A stretch of 20,099 nt of DNA from a virus, in the IMG/VR virus record IMGVR_UViG_3300031222_000261, positions 1 to 20,099 of that record, one strand, 5' to 3'. The position numbers and the translations under genes are program-made. The notes under the pieces are model-generated. The model was given only the letters and a program-made list of their open reading frames with translations. It had not been told where the DNA came from and searched no databases. This document shows, piece after piece, positions 15,128 through 20,099 of the stretch (its first letter is position 1; the number at the start of each line of letters is the position of its first letter).

Positions 15128-15157
15128 AAAGGGCGTTCTGTGTAAAGAACGCCCTTT
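15128..15157 (-). terminator. intrinsic terminator between two minus-strand genes
   Basis: A 12-base-pair stem (AAAGGGCGTTCT with AGAACGCCCTTT) encloses a 6-base loop, followed on the minus strand by a T-rich tract. It lies in the 65-base gap after the gene at 15178-15534. The core AACGCCCT is the same as in the terminator at 9794. Confidence 0.85.
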
Positions 15158-15177
15158 GATTGTTGTTAAGTAAATTA

Positions 15178-15534
15178 CTAAACCTTCGCTAAAAATATAG
15201 TCGAAGATGCTAACAATTCGTTTTTTGTGTAAGTTTTAGTAACTTCTTCACCAGTGTAACTATCAATGTAGCTGATAACAGCATCATCTAAAACATTGCT
15301 TGTTTTGTTAACTGTCTTTACAGTTTTTTCAAGCTGTCCGTCTAATACTCTGGTGCCAGTAACGAGAGCATCTAAATTTTCACTATTCAAAGGAATAAGC
15401 TTTGAATTGGGAAGATCATGCCCAGTCGCTTGTGTAGAATACGGACTGTTTTGTGTGTTTACACGTTTAACTGTAGGATTTGAAGGAGATACAATTGCAT
15501 CTGCTTCATAATCCTTTCTTTCCATTTTTGCCAT
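15178..15534 (-). CDS. hypothetical protein (118 aa), own promoter and terminator
   Basis: Unrecognised. The 118 residues are rich in Ser, Thr, Asn and Val. The N-terminal 45 look disordered (SPSNPTVKRVNTQNSPYST) and the middle reads as helix (LDALVTGTRVLDGQLEKTVKTVNKTSNVLDDAV). There are no cysteines and no membrane segment. The gene is bounded by a candidate TATATTTG promoter upstream and a strong terminator downstream, so it may form a single-gene transcript and be well expressed. That layout fits an abundant small phage protein, but the role is unknown. Confidence 0.6.
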   Translation of the reverse strand: MAKMERKDYEADAIVSPSNPTVKRVNTQNSPYSTQATGHDLPNSKLIPLNSENLDALVTGTRVLDGQLEKTVKTVNKTSNVLDDAVISYIDSYTGEEVTKTYTKNELLASSTIFLAKV

Positions 15535-15568
15535 AACATTAAGTTTAAAATTATTGATATCAATTATA

Positions 15569-15576
15569 CAAATATA
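15569..15576 (-). promoter_or_regulatory. candidate promoter -7 element (TATATTTG)
   Basis: The minus strand shows TATATTTG in the 92-base gap between the RadC-like gene and the gene at 15178-15534, an exact TAnnTTTG match. The -33 region has only TTG-containing sequence, not a well-placed TTTG. The leader would be about 28-35 bases. The presence of a terminator at the end of the same gene supports a separate transcript. Confidence 0.45.
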
Positions 15577-15626
15577 ATAAGATCAATGTCAGATAGATAG
15601 CAATAATGAAAAGAAGGTCTATTATT

Positions 15627-16079
15627 CTAAACCAGGCCTTCATCTGCAAAGCTTAAATAAGAGTTTGGATCTGGAGCTAATATCAAATGATCAAGCAGTT
15701 TAATATCGTGATAACTCAAAGCTTTATTTAGCTTGTCAGTAATATTTTTGTCTGCTTGACTTGGCTTAAGCGTTCCGCTTGGATGATTGTGTGCAAGTAT
15801 TACAGATGTAGCTAGAGATTCTATTGCATATTTTAATACAACTCTAACGTCCACAACTGTAGATGTAATTCCTCCTTGACTAATTTTAACGTAGCCAATA
15901 GTATTGTTAGCGTTATTTAAGCACAGTAAATAAAAACTCTCATAAACGTCAATATCTTCGTAATAAAATTCACGAATATATTTATTTGCTTCAGAGCTTA
16001 ATGTAATCTTGACTTTCTTGATATCTGTTTTATTCTTCTTGATTGAATAATTTGGAATATTAGCTTTATAAGTTTTCAT
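15627..16079 (-). CDS. radC: RadC-like JAB/MPN-domain metalloprotein
   Basis: The 150-residue product is the JAB/MPN domain of RadC without the helix-hairpin-helix N-terminus of the full bacterial protein. The JAMM zinc motif is complete: E47 in VYESFYLL, then H97-N-H99-P-S-G and D110 in HNHPSGTLKPSQAD (97-110). The family-typical KLLDHLILAP tail follows. Short RadC-like proteins are common on Bacteroidota mobile elements and phages. The fold is that of zinc isopeptidases and related enzymes, but no substrate is established; an early DNA-repair assignment for RadC is doubtful. The ATG directly follows the stop of the membrane-protein gene upstream. Confidence 0.9.
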   Translation of the reverse strand: MKTYKANIPNYSIKKNKTDIKKVKITLSSEANKYIREFYYEDIDVYESFYLLCLNNANNTIGYVKISQGGITSTVVDVRVVLKYAIESLATSVILAHNHPSGTLKPSQADKNITDKLNKALSYHDIKLLDHLILAPDPNSYLSFADEGLV

Positions 16080-16445
16080 TTATTTTCTATTAAAGTTTTG
16101 ACTGTAATTGTTACGTTGTTTTTTCTTAGGTTCTTCTGTAATCTGCTCACGTAAATACGGAGCATATACTAAAGTAAATCCTACACCAGCTACAGTAAGC
16201 GCTGCTGATACATTAAGACCGTATTGGGCCATTGCCAATACGGTAAATGAGAAAATAACTACATCTATTATTCTTGAGCTTTTGGAGACTAACCACCTTA
16301 GCGGTCCAATAGATTCGATAAGTACTACCAAACCTATTAAAGTTAGAACTCCAAAAAATGTTGCTGTAAGTATATAGCTACCGATTATAAACGATGCTAT
16401 AATTATCAATAGGAATATTAATCCCCCTTTAGTTGATTTCTTCAT
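16080..16445 (-). CDS. multi-pass membrane protein (121 aa)
   Basis: The 121-residue protein has hydrophobic segments at about 8-26 (GLIFLLIIIASFIIGSYIL), 28-45 (ATFFGVLTLIGLVVLIES), 60-75 (IDVVIFSFTVLAMAQY) and 80-95, then a basic, Asn/Gln-rich tail (EEPKKKQRNNYSQNFNRK). Three or four transmembrane helices with a cytoplasmic basic tail are likely. No family is recognised. It sits between the RadC-like gene (adjacent) and a small unknown (2-base gap). A superinfection-exclusion or host-membrane role would be a guess. Confidence 0.65.
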   Translation of the reverse strand: MKKSTKGGLIFLLIIIASFIIGSYILTATFFGVLTLIGLVVLIESIGPLRWLVSKSSRIIDVVIFSFTVLAMAQYGLNVSAALTVAGVGFTLVYAPYLREQITEEPKKKQRNNYSQNFNRK

Positions 16446-16447
16446 GA

Positions 16448-16786
16448 CTATGAGTTTACTTCTGATTCATATGCGGCTTGTGCGCTATCATCATCTGGTG
16501 ATGTGAAAGCTTTGTTTAGTTCATTGTACAACATTGAACTAGCAATGATGATAGTCTTTTGAGTCTCTTCTGTACGATTGTGGCGATCTTCAATGACTGA
16601 AGACTCAGCTCTTCCAGTAAGCTTGTTAGATATTTTTGCTTCTGCTCTAGCTGTTATGTCTGCTGAGCTTTTTAATACAAAATGGATATCACCAAGTATG
16701 TAAGAGCTTAGTTTTGATGTTGTCATTGCTACGATACTGCCTTTTTTTAATGGATTTTTCATGATTTCTTGTTTTAGATTATTCAT
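16448..16786 (-). CDS. hypothetical protein; start uncertain
   Basis: Unrecognised. The frame is open to ATG 16804, which would overlap the next gene by 26 bases. ATG at 16786 (MNNLKQEIMKN) gives 112 residues and an 8-base overlap typical of this array; ATG at 16762 (MKNPLKKGSIVAM) is also possible. The protein is helical, Ala/Ser-rich and without cysteines; it contains SADITARAEAKISNKLTGRAESSVIEDRHNRTEE segments and ends in an acidic DDDSAQAAYESEV region. It looks like a cytoplasmic helical protein of unknown role. Confidence 0.55.
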   Translation of the reverse strand: MNNLKQEIMKNPLKKGSIVAMTTSKLSSYILGDIHFVLKSSADITARAEAKISNKLTGRAESSVIEDRHNRTEETQKTIIIASSMLYNELNKAFTSPDDDSAQAAYESEVNS

Positions 16787-16970
16787 TAATTTTACTGCCG
16801 GCAATTATTAATTGCTCTTTGCAGTGAGGTAAGTCGATCTTCCAATTAGTTTCTGCTGGCATTTGTCTGCCTTCAGTATAACCTTCTTCTAAAAGCTTTG
16901 CTATTTTTTTAAGCTTGTTGGAGATCTGCTTATCTGGTAAGTAATTGGAAAATTCAACATGTAAATTCAT
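16779..16970 (-). CDS. small hypothetical protein (63 aa)
   Basis: Unrecognised. The 63 residues contain a helical part (QISNKLKKIAKLLEEGYTEG) and a C-terminal strand-rich part with a single Cys and His (IDLPHCKEQLIIAG). It lies 9 bases after the gene upstream and its stop overlaps the start region of the next gene. It is short, but spacing and codon use match its neighbours. Confidence 0.5.
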   Translation of the reverse strand: MNLHVEFSNYLPDKQISNKLKKIAKLLEEGYTEGRQMPAETNWKIDLPHCKEQLIIAGSKINE

Positions 16971-16979
16971 ACTATTGTT

Positions 16980-17714
16980 TTAAAGTATTGAATCAGCAAA
17001 ATTAATATTTGCTTTTAAATTGTATGCTAGGCATATTTTATAAACTTCATGAGCCTTTAAAGTGCTTTCAGCTGCAACGGTAACTTTTCGTTGCCCGTTG
17101 TTTGATCGTATTAAAGCAACGTACTGCAATACTCTATCAAAAGGCTTAGCTATTTTATAAGCTAATTGTCTGACCGTTGGCCTTTCATCAAATTGAATTT
17201 CAATCATGCCAGGATCACGTCGTTTTTTAAGCGGATTTGTAAAGTCTTTAGGCAATACATCTTCTTCCTGATCTTCATTGTTTTCATCAAAATACAACAT
17301 CCATTTAGGAACACTGTCTTTAGTTTTAGAAAACATTTTCTTAACCTCTTCTATTGCCTCGTTGAAATCTTTATGTAGATCCATAAATGCAGGAATGTTT
17401 ATATAGCCTAATACATTATCAATACTGATTTTAAGTTCAAACTTATCGTCTAACTCAAAAGATAAACTTATTTGCTCGTTTATTTTGACGTATTCGAATA
17501 ATCTCATGCCTATTGATATGAATGTATCAGTTATAGTAGAAACGCTCTGTGCGTCCAAATTTTGCCTATCAGCAGAAGTCTTAGACAGTATGTAAGATAG
17601 TATTTCTTCTAATTGTTTAGAATCTTCTTTTAATTCGTTCGGAGATAATATTACTTGTAATCCCGAGAATTGTATGCCTATCCTGTCTTGTTCAATCTTG
17701 ATTGTTATTTCCAT
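16980..17714 (-). CDS. hypothetical protein (244 aa)
   Basis: Unrecognised. It starts MEITIKIEQDRIGIQFSGLQVIL with beta-strands; helices follow (about 27-80), a second beta part (SLSFELDDKFELKISID, 83-99), an acidic hinge (FDENNEDQEEDVLP), and a basic C-terminal third (NPLKKRRDPGM). The last 70 residues (ERPTVRQLAYKIAKPFDRVLQYVALI) are helical and end in short strands. ATG 17714 is the only standard start; the frame is open upstream to a TGA at 17838-17840 without ATG, GTG or TTG, so a longer protein would need an unusual start or frameshift. No enzyme motif is visible. Confidence 0.6.
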   Translation of the reverse strand: MEITIKIEQDRIGIQFSGLQVILSPNELKEDSKQLEEILSYILSKTSADRQNLDAQSVSTITDTFISIGMRLFEYVKINEQISLSFELDDKFELKISIDNVLGYINIPAFMDLHKDFNEAIEEVKKMFSKTKDSVPKWMLYFDENNEDQEEDVLPKDFTNPLKKRRDPGMIEIQFDERPTVRQLAYKIAKPFDRVLQYVALIRSNNGQRKVTVAAESTLKAHEVYKICLAYNLKANINFADSIL

Positions 17715-17797
17715 AGTGTGTAGCGTATAATGCTCGCCAGCTTTAAACTTGATTAGTAATTCATCGTGTATGTACGATTGTTGTTTATGTGTTTTGA

Positions 17798-17938
17798 TTA
17801 TTGATTGTGTGGTGTATATCGTAATCCACTTGAGAATTCAAATGGTACATCACATGGTGATCGTAAAAATGTCTGAGCTTCACCAGCTCCACATCTATAT
17901 ACTCTCATAGTATTCATTAACATAGATATTGATATCAT
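17798..17938 (-). CDS. possible small protein (46 aa) in a leader region
   Basis: A frame starts at ATG 17938 and ends in TAA at 17798, in the 295-base gap between two larger genes. The product begins MISISMLMNTMRVYRCGAGE and contains two cysteines (positions 16 and 29). Alternative in-frame ATGs occur at residues 6, 8 and 11. It has no known relatives that I recognise and could equally be an untranslated leader. It lies between the hairpin at 17962-17999 and the 244-residue gene downstream. Confidence 0.3.
   Translation of the reverse strand: MISISMLMNTMRVYRCGAGEAQTFLRSPCDVPFEFSSGLRYTPHNQ
17849..17861. repeat. short inverted repeat ATCAC-n3-GTGAT
   Basis: A perfect 5-base inverted repeat with a 3-base centre lies in the leader upstream of the 244-residue gene, inside the possible 46-residue frame. 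It could be an operator half-pair, but short palindromes of this size occur by chance. Confidence 0.25.
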
Positions 17939-17961
17939 AACTTCTTGTTTTTTTTAATAGT

Positions 17962-17999
17962 AATATTCTCCCCCCTTCAAGGGGGAGAATTATATTACT
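17962..17999 (-). terminator. strong hairpin after the 153-aa gene, no U-tract
   Basis: The GC-rich core pairs ATTCTCCCCC with GGGGGAGAAT around a 6-base loop, and an outer AGTAAT/ATTACT pairing extends the stem with a 3-base bulge. It starts 11 bases beyond the stop of the minus-strand gene at 18010-18471, the position of a terminator. Read in that direction it is followed by an A-tract (eight A) instead of T, so it is not a textbook intrinsic terminator. It may protect a 3' end, act with another factor, or be regulatory. Confidence 0.5.
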
Positions 18000-18009
18000 G
18001 TTATTATAC

Positions 18010-18471
18010 TTAAGCATTCACAGTCCTACGTGATTGCTTTACTAAATTTCTCCAACGTAAATAATACTCACGTTTATGAAATCTGTTTACAGGTTTTCCC
18101 TCTAACTTATTACCAAATGCATCATACGTTACAGGTATGTACCTGCTACGCTGCTCCACTGGTGCAATTAATAACTCAGCCTTGCCAGTAACCTTATCAG
18201 TATACTTAATTACTTGATAAGGATTCTCTCTCCTGTTTATACTCCCGTTTAATCCTACTACCCACTTCTTAATAGGAAATCTCTTAGGTTGATTCTCCAA
18301 CCTCCAAGCTAACAAAGAAGAAACCTTAACTCCCTTAAAATTCTTCTCCTCACCCTTACCAGTGTGTTTCCTATCAATATAGATAGTAACATTACACATT
18401 CGTTTGCCATAGTCAAACGATGTGATCTTATAACCTATTACAACTTCCTTAATGTTTACAGTACCTTCCAT
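18010..18471 (-). CDS. hypothetical basic protein (153 aa)
   Basis: Unrecognised. It begins MEGTVNIKEVVIGYKITSFDYG with beta-strands, has a basic middle (KKWVVGLNGSINRRENPYQVIKY), and ends with an Arg/Lys-rich helix (NRFHKREYYLRWRNLVKQSRRTVNA). Charge and size fit a DNA- or RNA-binding protein, but no known motif is visible. It is the first gene of the long minus-strand array, reading out of the repeat-rich control region, and a hairpin follows its stop. Its base composition is less AT-extreme than most genes downstream of it, like the RepL-like gene and the gene at 19523, so these three may belong to one early or regulatory block. Confidence 0.65.
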   Translation of the reverse strand: MEGTVNIKEVVIGYKITSFDYGKRMCNVTIYIDRKHTGKGEEKNFKGVKVSSLLAWRLENQPKRFPIKKWVVGLNGSINRRENPYQVIKYTDKVTGKAELLIAPVEQRSRYIPVTYDAFGNKLEGKPVNRFHKREYYLRWRNLVKQSRRTVNA

Positions 18472-18540
18472 AATTTCCTTGTTTTAAAACTTAAATTTAT
18501 TAACGATTATCTACTGTAGTAAGACTATCTCACCACAGTA

Positions 18541-18570
18541 TGTAATACAGCAGTATTTAGCAATATTACA
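18541..18570. repeat. inverted repeat TGTAATA-n16-TATTACA
   Basis: Perfect 7-base arms are separated by 16 bases, about two helical turns from centre to centre. It lies about 70 bases upstream of the start of the gene at 18010-18471 and resembles the palindrome arms farther right (TGTAACAA), with a changed inner half. Confidence 0.45.
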
Positions 18571-18616
18571 ATTCTTACACACAACAAGTTTTAACCGTAT
18601 GTATGCAAGTATTATT

Positions 18617-18624
18617 CAAACGTA
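18617..18624 (-). promoter_or_regulatory. candidate -7 element (TACGTTTG) for the minus-strand array
   Basis: Minus-strand TACGTTTG fits TAnnTTTG. A CTTG lies 16 bases upstream, inside the CTTGAG repeats, a shorter spacing than usual. The leader to the ATG at 18471 would be about 140 bases and would contain the TGTAATA inverted repeat. Confidence 0.3.
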
Positions 18625-18638
18625 TTATCAGAATGTTT

Positions 18639-18670
18639 CTCAAGATGTCTCTCAAGAAATATCCCTCAAG
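18639..18670. repeat. three direct CTCAAG repeats
   Basis: CTCAAG occurs at 18639-18644, 18651-18656 and 18665-18670, 12 and 14 bases apart; the first two belong to near-identical 12-mers (ATGTttCTCAAG, ATGTctCTCAAG). They sit over the -33 side of the candidate minus-strand promoter, so they could be activator or repressor sites, or short iterons. Confidence 0.5.
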
Positions 18671-18718
18671 TGTTTACAATATGTTTTTACAAACTCTGTG
18701 TAAATATTATAGTAAAAA

Positions 18719-18750
18719 GTTACACACAAATTTTACAGAAAAGTTACACA
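18719..18750. repeat. two GTTACACA half-sites
   Basis: GTTACACA is found at 18719-18726 and 18743-18750, 24 bases apart, each after an A-rich run. GTTACA is the right arm of the 19-base palindromes farther right, so these look like single-arm versions of the same binding site. Confidence 0.5.
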
Positions 18751-18830
18751 TGTTTTTAGAAGCTTCCCTATACATATTGTAGACAAAAACGCTCGAAAGC
18801 CCTATAAAGCCTCAAAAAAGGCCTAAAAAG

Positions 18831-18973
18831 TGTAACAATTCTTGTTACATTCTGCTTTCAACTATGTAACAACTTTTGTTACACGAAAAGTGTTAAAATG
18901 TAACAACTTTTGTTACACATTTTTCAACTATGTAACAACTTTTGTTACACATTATGTAACAACTTTTGTTACA
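18831..18973. repeat. array of five 19-base palindromes (iteron-like)
   Basis: Five copies of TGTAACAA-n3-TTGTTACA lie at 18831-18849, 18865-18883, 18899-18917, 18931-18949 and 18955-18973. Arms are identical in all five; the centre is CTT in four and TTC in the first. Start-to-start distances are 34, 34, 32 and 24 bases, near three helical turns for the first three intervals, so dimers bound to those copies would lie on roughly similar faces of the DNA. The last copy ends 38 bases before the -7 box of the RepL-like gene. This is the pattern of binding sites for a dimeric DNA-binding protein: initiator iterons, autorepressor operators or both. Confidence 0.93.
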
Positions 18974-18983
18974 TAATTCGACA

Positions 18984-19019
18984 TTTTGATAGGATTATTG
19001 ACATATAATTCTATCTTTG
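18984..19019 (+). promoter_or_regulatory. candidate promoter of the RepL-like gene
   Basis: TATCTTTG at 19012-19019 matches TAnnTTTG, and a TTTTG lies at 18984-18988 on the -33 side (about 23 bases between boxes, slightly long). Transcription would start near 19026, giving a leader of about 36 bases. The palindrome array ends directly upstream, so bound protein could repress or activate it. Confidence 0.55.
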
Positions 19020-19061
19020 TCGATGCGTAGACTTAACAATTAATCTTAACTAAATTAAATT

Positions 19062-19457
19062 ATGATAGAGACGATAAAGAGACTTATTTCCAGAGACTAT
19101 AAGACTAGAGTACGAAAGTTCGAGCTACCTATGAGTAGCATTAAAGCTTTGCGTAAGCTTAGTCCTAAGTCTCATGACTTATTGATAGATATTATAGAGC
19201 AGGTAGGTGCTGGTTTAGAAGTAGAAAACCTCATCGTTACAGGTAACCACGAGGATTTCGGCTTCAAGCACAAACATGCATTCTATAGGTCTCGATCGGA
19301 GTTAGTCAAGGCTGGCTTCATAGTACACGATGGACAGGATCATTATGTTAATCCTGTTATGATCGGGTACAATACGAGAAGGCAGCTAGATTGCTTCTAT
19401 CGTTTATTTAAAATAAAGACAGAAACTCCCGTTAATATGGGTCAGTTTGACAGATAG
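19062..19457 (+). CDS. RepL-like winged-helix replication initiator/regulator
   Basis: This is the only clear plus-strand gene. The 131 residues form a helical N-terminal part (MIETIKRLISRDYKTRVRKF), a central helical segment (SHDLLIDIIEQVGAG) and a winged-helix-like C-terminal part: helix FYRSRSELVKAGFIV (74-88), then a turn and strand pair HYVNPVMIGY (94-103). The segment of a helix ending in Lys-x-Gly-Phe-Ile, followed by a strand reading Tyr-x-(Val/Ile)-Asn-Pro, is characteristic of RepL-type initiators of small plasmids, and RepL-like proteins are also reported in crAss-like phages. It sits directly downstream of the five palindromes, the arrangement expected for an initiator and its iterons. 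A regulator with the same fold is an alternative. It ends in TAG. Confidence 0.75.
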   Translation: MIETIKRLISRDYKTRVRKFELPMSSIKALRKLSPKSHDLLIDIIEQVGAGLEVENLIVTGNHEDFGFKHKHAFYRSRSELVKAGFIVHDGQDHYVNPVMIGYNTRRQLDCFYRLFKIKTETPVNMGQFDR

Positions 19458-19460
19458 TAT

Positions 19461-19468
19461 TATCTTTG
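19461..19468 (+). promoter_or_regulatory. second TATCTTTGTC element after the RepL-like gene
   Basis: TATCTTTGTC repeats the ten bases of the RepL-gene -7 region (19012-19021). It lies 3 bases past the RepL-like stop. No well-placed -33 box or plus-strand gene follows within the window, so it may be chance, a non-coding transcript start, or a remnant of duplication. Confidence 0.25.
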
Positions 19469-19522
19469 TCTCACTTCATTGACTTACTAGTCACTATCAT
19501 GTTAAGATGATTGTTGGTATGT

Positions 19523-19963
19523 CTACGCAACTTGAAGACTAGACACCTGAGCTCCCGCTTGGGTGTTTCTATTTACACGTTTACCATAGTTCTTAGCAGA
19601 TTCCCATTGACGTCTTATGAAAGCCTTGTCAAGGTTCACTGGCTTATTAAATGGTGTAGTGTCCAGATGTTGCACATCGCTGAGGTTGTTATTCCTGTAG
19701 TGGAATACATTGCCTTTGTTTAGAGACTTGATAAACATTCTCCAAATCTTACGCTTAGGTATCAGCGTGTTGATGGCAGAGACCTCATCATCGGTATAAC
19801 CGAGTTTAGATAGCAGTCGCTTGTTGTCCTTGAGTGTTACCAATGTCTTGGCAGTTACTCTTGGCTTACGCTTAGTCTCTTCTAGTGAGTAGATAACAGC
19901 GTCGTCATGTAATACATGTACTCTTCTTCTTACTCTTGGTCGTCTTGTTCTTGAATTACTCAT
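19523..19963 (-). CDS. basic hypothetical protein convergent with the RepL-like gene
   Basis: Unrecognised, 146 residues and strongly basic. It opens with an Arg-rich leader (MSNSRTRRPRVRRRVHVLHD), has a helical middle (KRLLSKLGYTDDEVSAINTLIPKRKIWRMFIKSL) and a C-terminal part with VNLDKAFIRRQWESAKNYGK. The charge suggests nucleic-acid binding, but no motif allows a name. It converges on the RepL-like gene, with 65 bases between the two stops. Its last codons overlap a hairpin that could end plus-strand transcription. The composition is more GC-rich than the main array. Confidence 0.65.
   Translation of the reverse strand: MSNSRTRRPRVRRRVHVLHDDAVIYSLEETKRKPRVTAKTLVTLKDNKRLLSKLGYTDDEVSAINTLIPKRKIWRMFIKSLNKGNVFHYRNNNLSDVQHLDTTPFNKPVNLDKAFIRRQWESAKNYGKRVNRNTQAGAQVSSLQVA
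19541..19568 (+). terminator. possible plus-strand terminator inside the convergent gene
   Basis: ACACCTGAGC (19543-19552) pairs with GCTTGGGTGT (19557-19566), including two G-T pairs, around a TCCC loop, and T-rich sequence (TTCTATTT) follows on the plus strand. It lies 86 bases past the RepL-like stop and within the last codons of the opposite-strand gene. It would stop RepL-gene transcription in the convergent zone. Confidence 0.4.
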
Positions 19964-19992
19964 AATCTTGATGCCTGTTACCAGGACTTTGT

Positions 19993-20099
19993 TTATACTT
20001 GATTAATAGATACAGAGGCTTCTTTGTTTAGACACGCCAGAAACTCTTTAAGACGTGTTTGCTTTTTAATGTGTTTTCTACGCGTTGATATCGTAGTCC
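19993..20099 (-). CDS. 3' end of a minus-strand gene running off the window
   Basis: A frame is open from the window edge to TAA at 19993-19995. The 34 visible residues (STRRKHIKKQTRLKEF, then ACLNKEASVSINQV) are basic and helix-like, similar in character to the downstream neighbour. The stop lies 29 bases before the start of the gene at 19523-19963, normal spacing for this genome. One other frame is also open for 23 codons, so this call is tentative. Confidence 0.4.
   Translation of the reverse strand, partial: TTISTRRKHIKKQTRLKEFLACLNKEASVSINQV

Larger units (their letters stand above)
18472..19061. other. 590-base non-coding control region, putative replication origin
   Basis: No convincing gene is present. 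The region separates the minus-strand array from the plus-strand RepL-like gene and carries, in order, an inverted repeat (18541-18570), a candidate minus-strand -7 box (18617-18624), three CTCAAG direct repeats (18639-18670), two GTTACACA half-sites (18719 and 18743), an A-tract segment with AAAGCC repeats (18795-18830), five palindromes (18831-18973) and a candidate plus-strand promoter. Iterons next to an initiator-like gene and AT-rich tracts are the normal layout of iteron-type origins. No DnaA box of the TTATCCACA type is seen. An alternative is a purely transcriptional switch between divergent genes. Confidence 0.55.

Noticed and set aside
18795-18830. Terminator hairpin GCCTcaaaaaAGGC
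   Set aside because: The stem is only 4 base pairs; the AAAGCC and A-tract pattern is better viewed as part of the AT-rich control region.
18831-18973. CRISPR-like repeat array
   Set aside because: Repeats are 19-base palindromes with spacers of only 5-15 bases that are AT-rich and partly alike; there are no cas genes. Protein-binding iterons fit better.
18998-19010. Sigma-70 promoter TTGACA with TATAAT
   Set aside because: The two hexamers are practically fused (TTGACATATAAT) with no 17-base spacing; the Bacteroidota-type TATCTTTG box just downstream is a better candidate.
1-20099. Stop-codon reassignment (seen in some crAss-like phages)
   Set aside because: TAA, TAG and TGA all end well-fitted genes here (for example TAG at 2535, 9539, 15627 and 19455; TGA at 13516), and no recognised protein is interrupted by an in-frame stop.
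1-20099. tRNA genes, insertion sequences or an integrase/attachment site
   Set aside because: No cloverleaf-like segment, transposase, recombinase or terminal inverted repeats could be seen; the long gaps contain only the repeats and hairpins described.

Overview
The window looks like part of a tailed-phage genome from the crAss-like group (Crassvirales), whose hosts are Bacteroidota. The reasons are the gene set (FEN-type exonuclease, Dda-like SF1 helicase, SSB-like protein, two HU/IHF-like subunits, DnaB helicase, PcfJ/PcfK pair, SNF2 helicase, RepL-like winged-helix protein), the strong AT bias, tight packing with 0-11 base overlaps, no consistent Shine-Dalgarno sequences, and candidate promoters of the Bacteroidota type (TAnnTTTG). 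TAA, TAG and TGA all end genes, so the standard code applies. Assignment to the crAss-like group rests on recall of family content, not on a search; a related Bacteroidota phage or phage-plasmid is the main alternative.

Layout. Bases 1-18471 are one long minus-strand array. From its downstream end (low coordinates) it holds a truncated 5'-3' exonuclease, a Dda-like helicase, a small membrane protein, a small unknown, an SSB-like protein, two HU/IHF-like proteins and DnaB. PcfJ- and PcfK-like proteins, a repeat/coiled-coil protein, several small unknowns and a large SNF2 helicase/adenine-methyltransferase fusion follow. The upstream part (12.4-18.5 kb) is a run of small accessory genes, including a DUF4313-like protein, a RadC/JAB protein, two membrane proteins and several unknowns. 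Two intrinsic terminators with related GC stems (9794-9817, 15128-15157) and a further hairpin without a U-tract (17962-17999) divide the array.

Bases 18472-19061 are a non-coding control region with layered repeats: three CTCAAG direct repeats, an inverted repeat, two GTTACACA half-sites and five near-identical 19-base palindromes (TGTAACAA-n3-TTGTTACA). The palindromes stop just before a candidate promoter for a plus-strand RepL-like gene (19062-19457). This is the best candidate for a replication origin and/or regulatory switch. Beyond it, a basic minus-strand protein converges on the RepL-like gene, and the 3' end of another minus-strand gene runs off the window.

Together the genes read as a DNA replication and recombination module: initiator plus iterons, DnaB, Dda, SSB, flap exonuclease and HU-like architectural proteins. 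A helicase-methyltransferase that may protect phage DNA, and many small, probably host-directed genes, accompany it.
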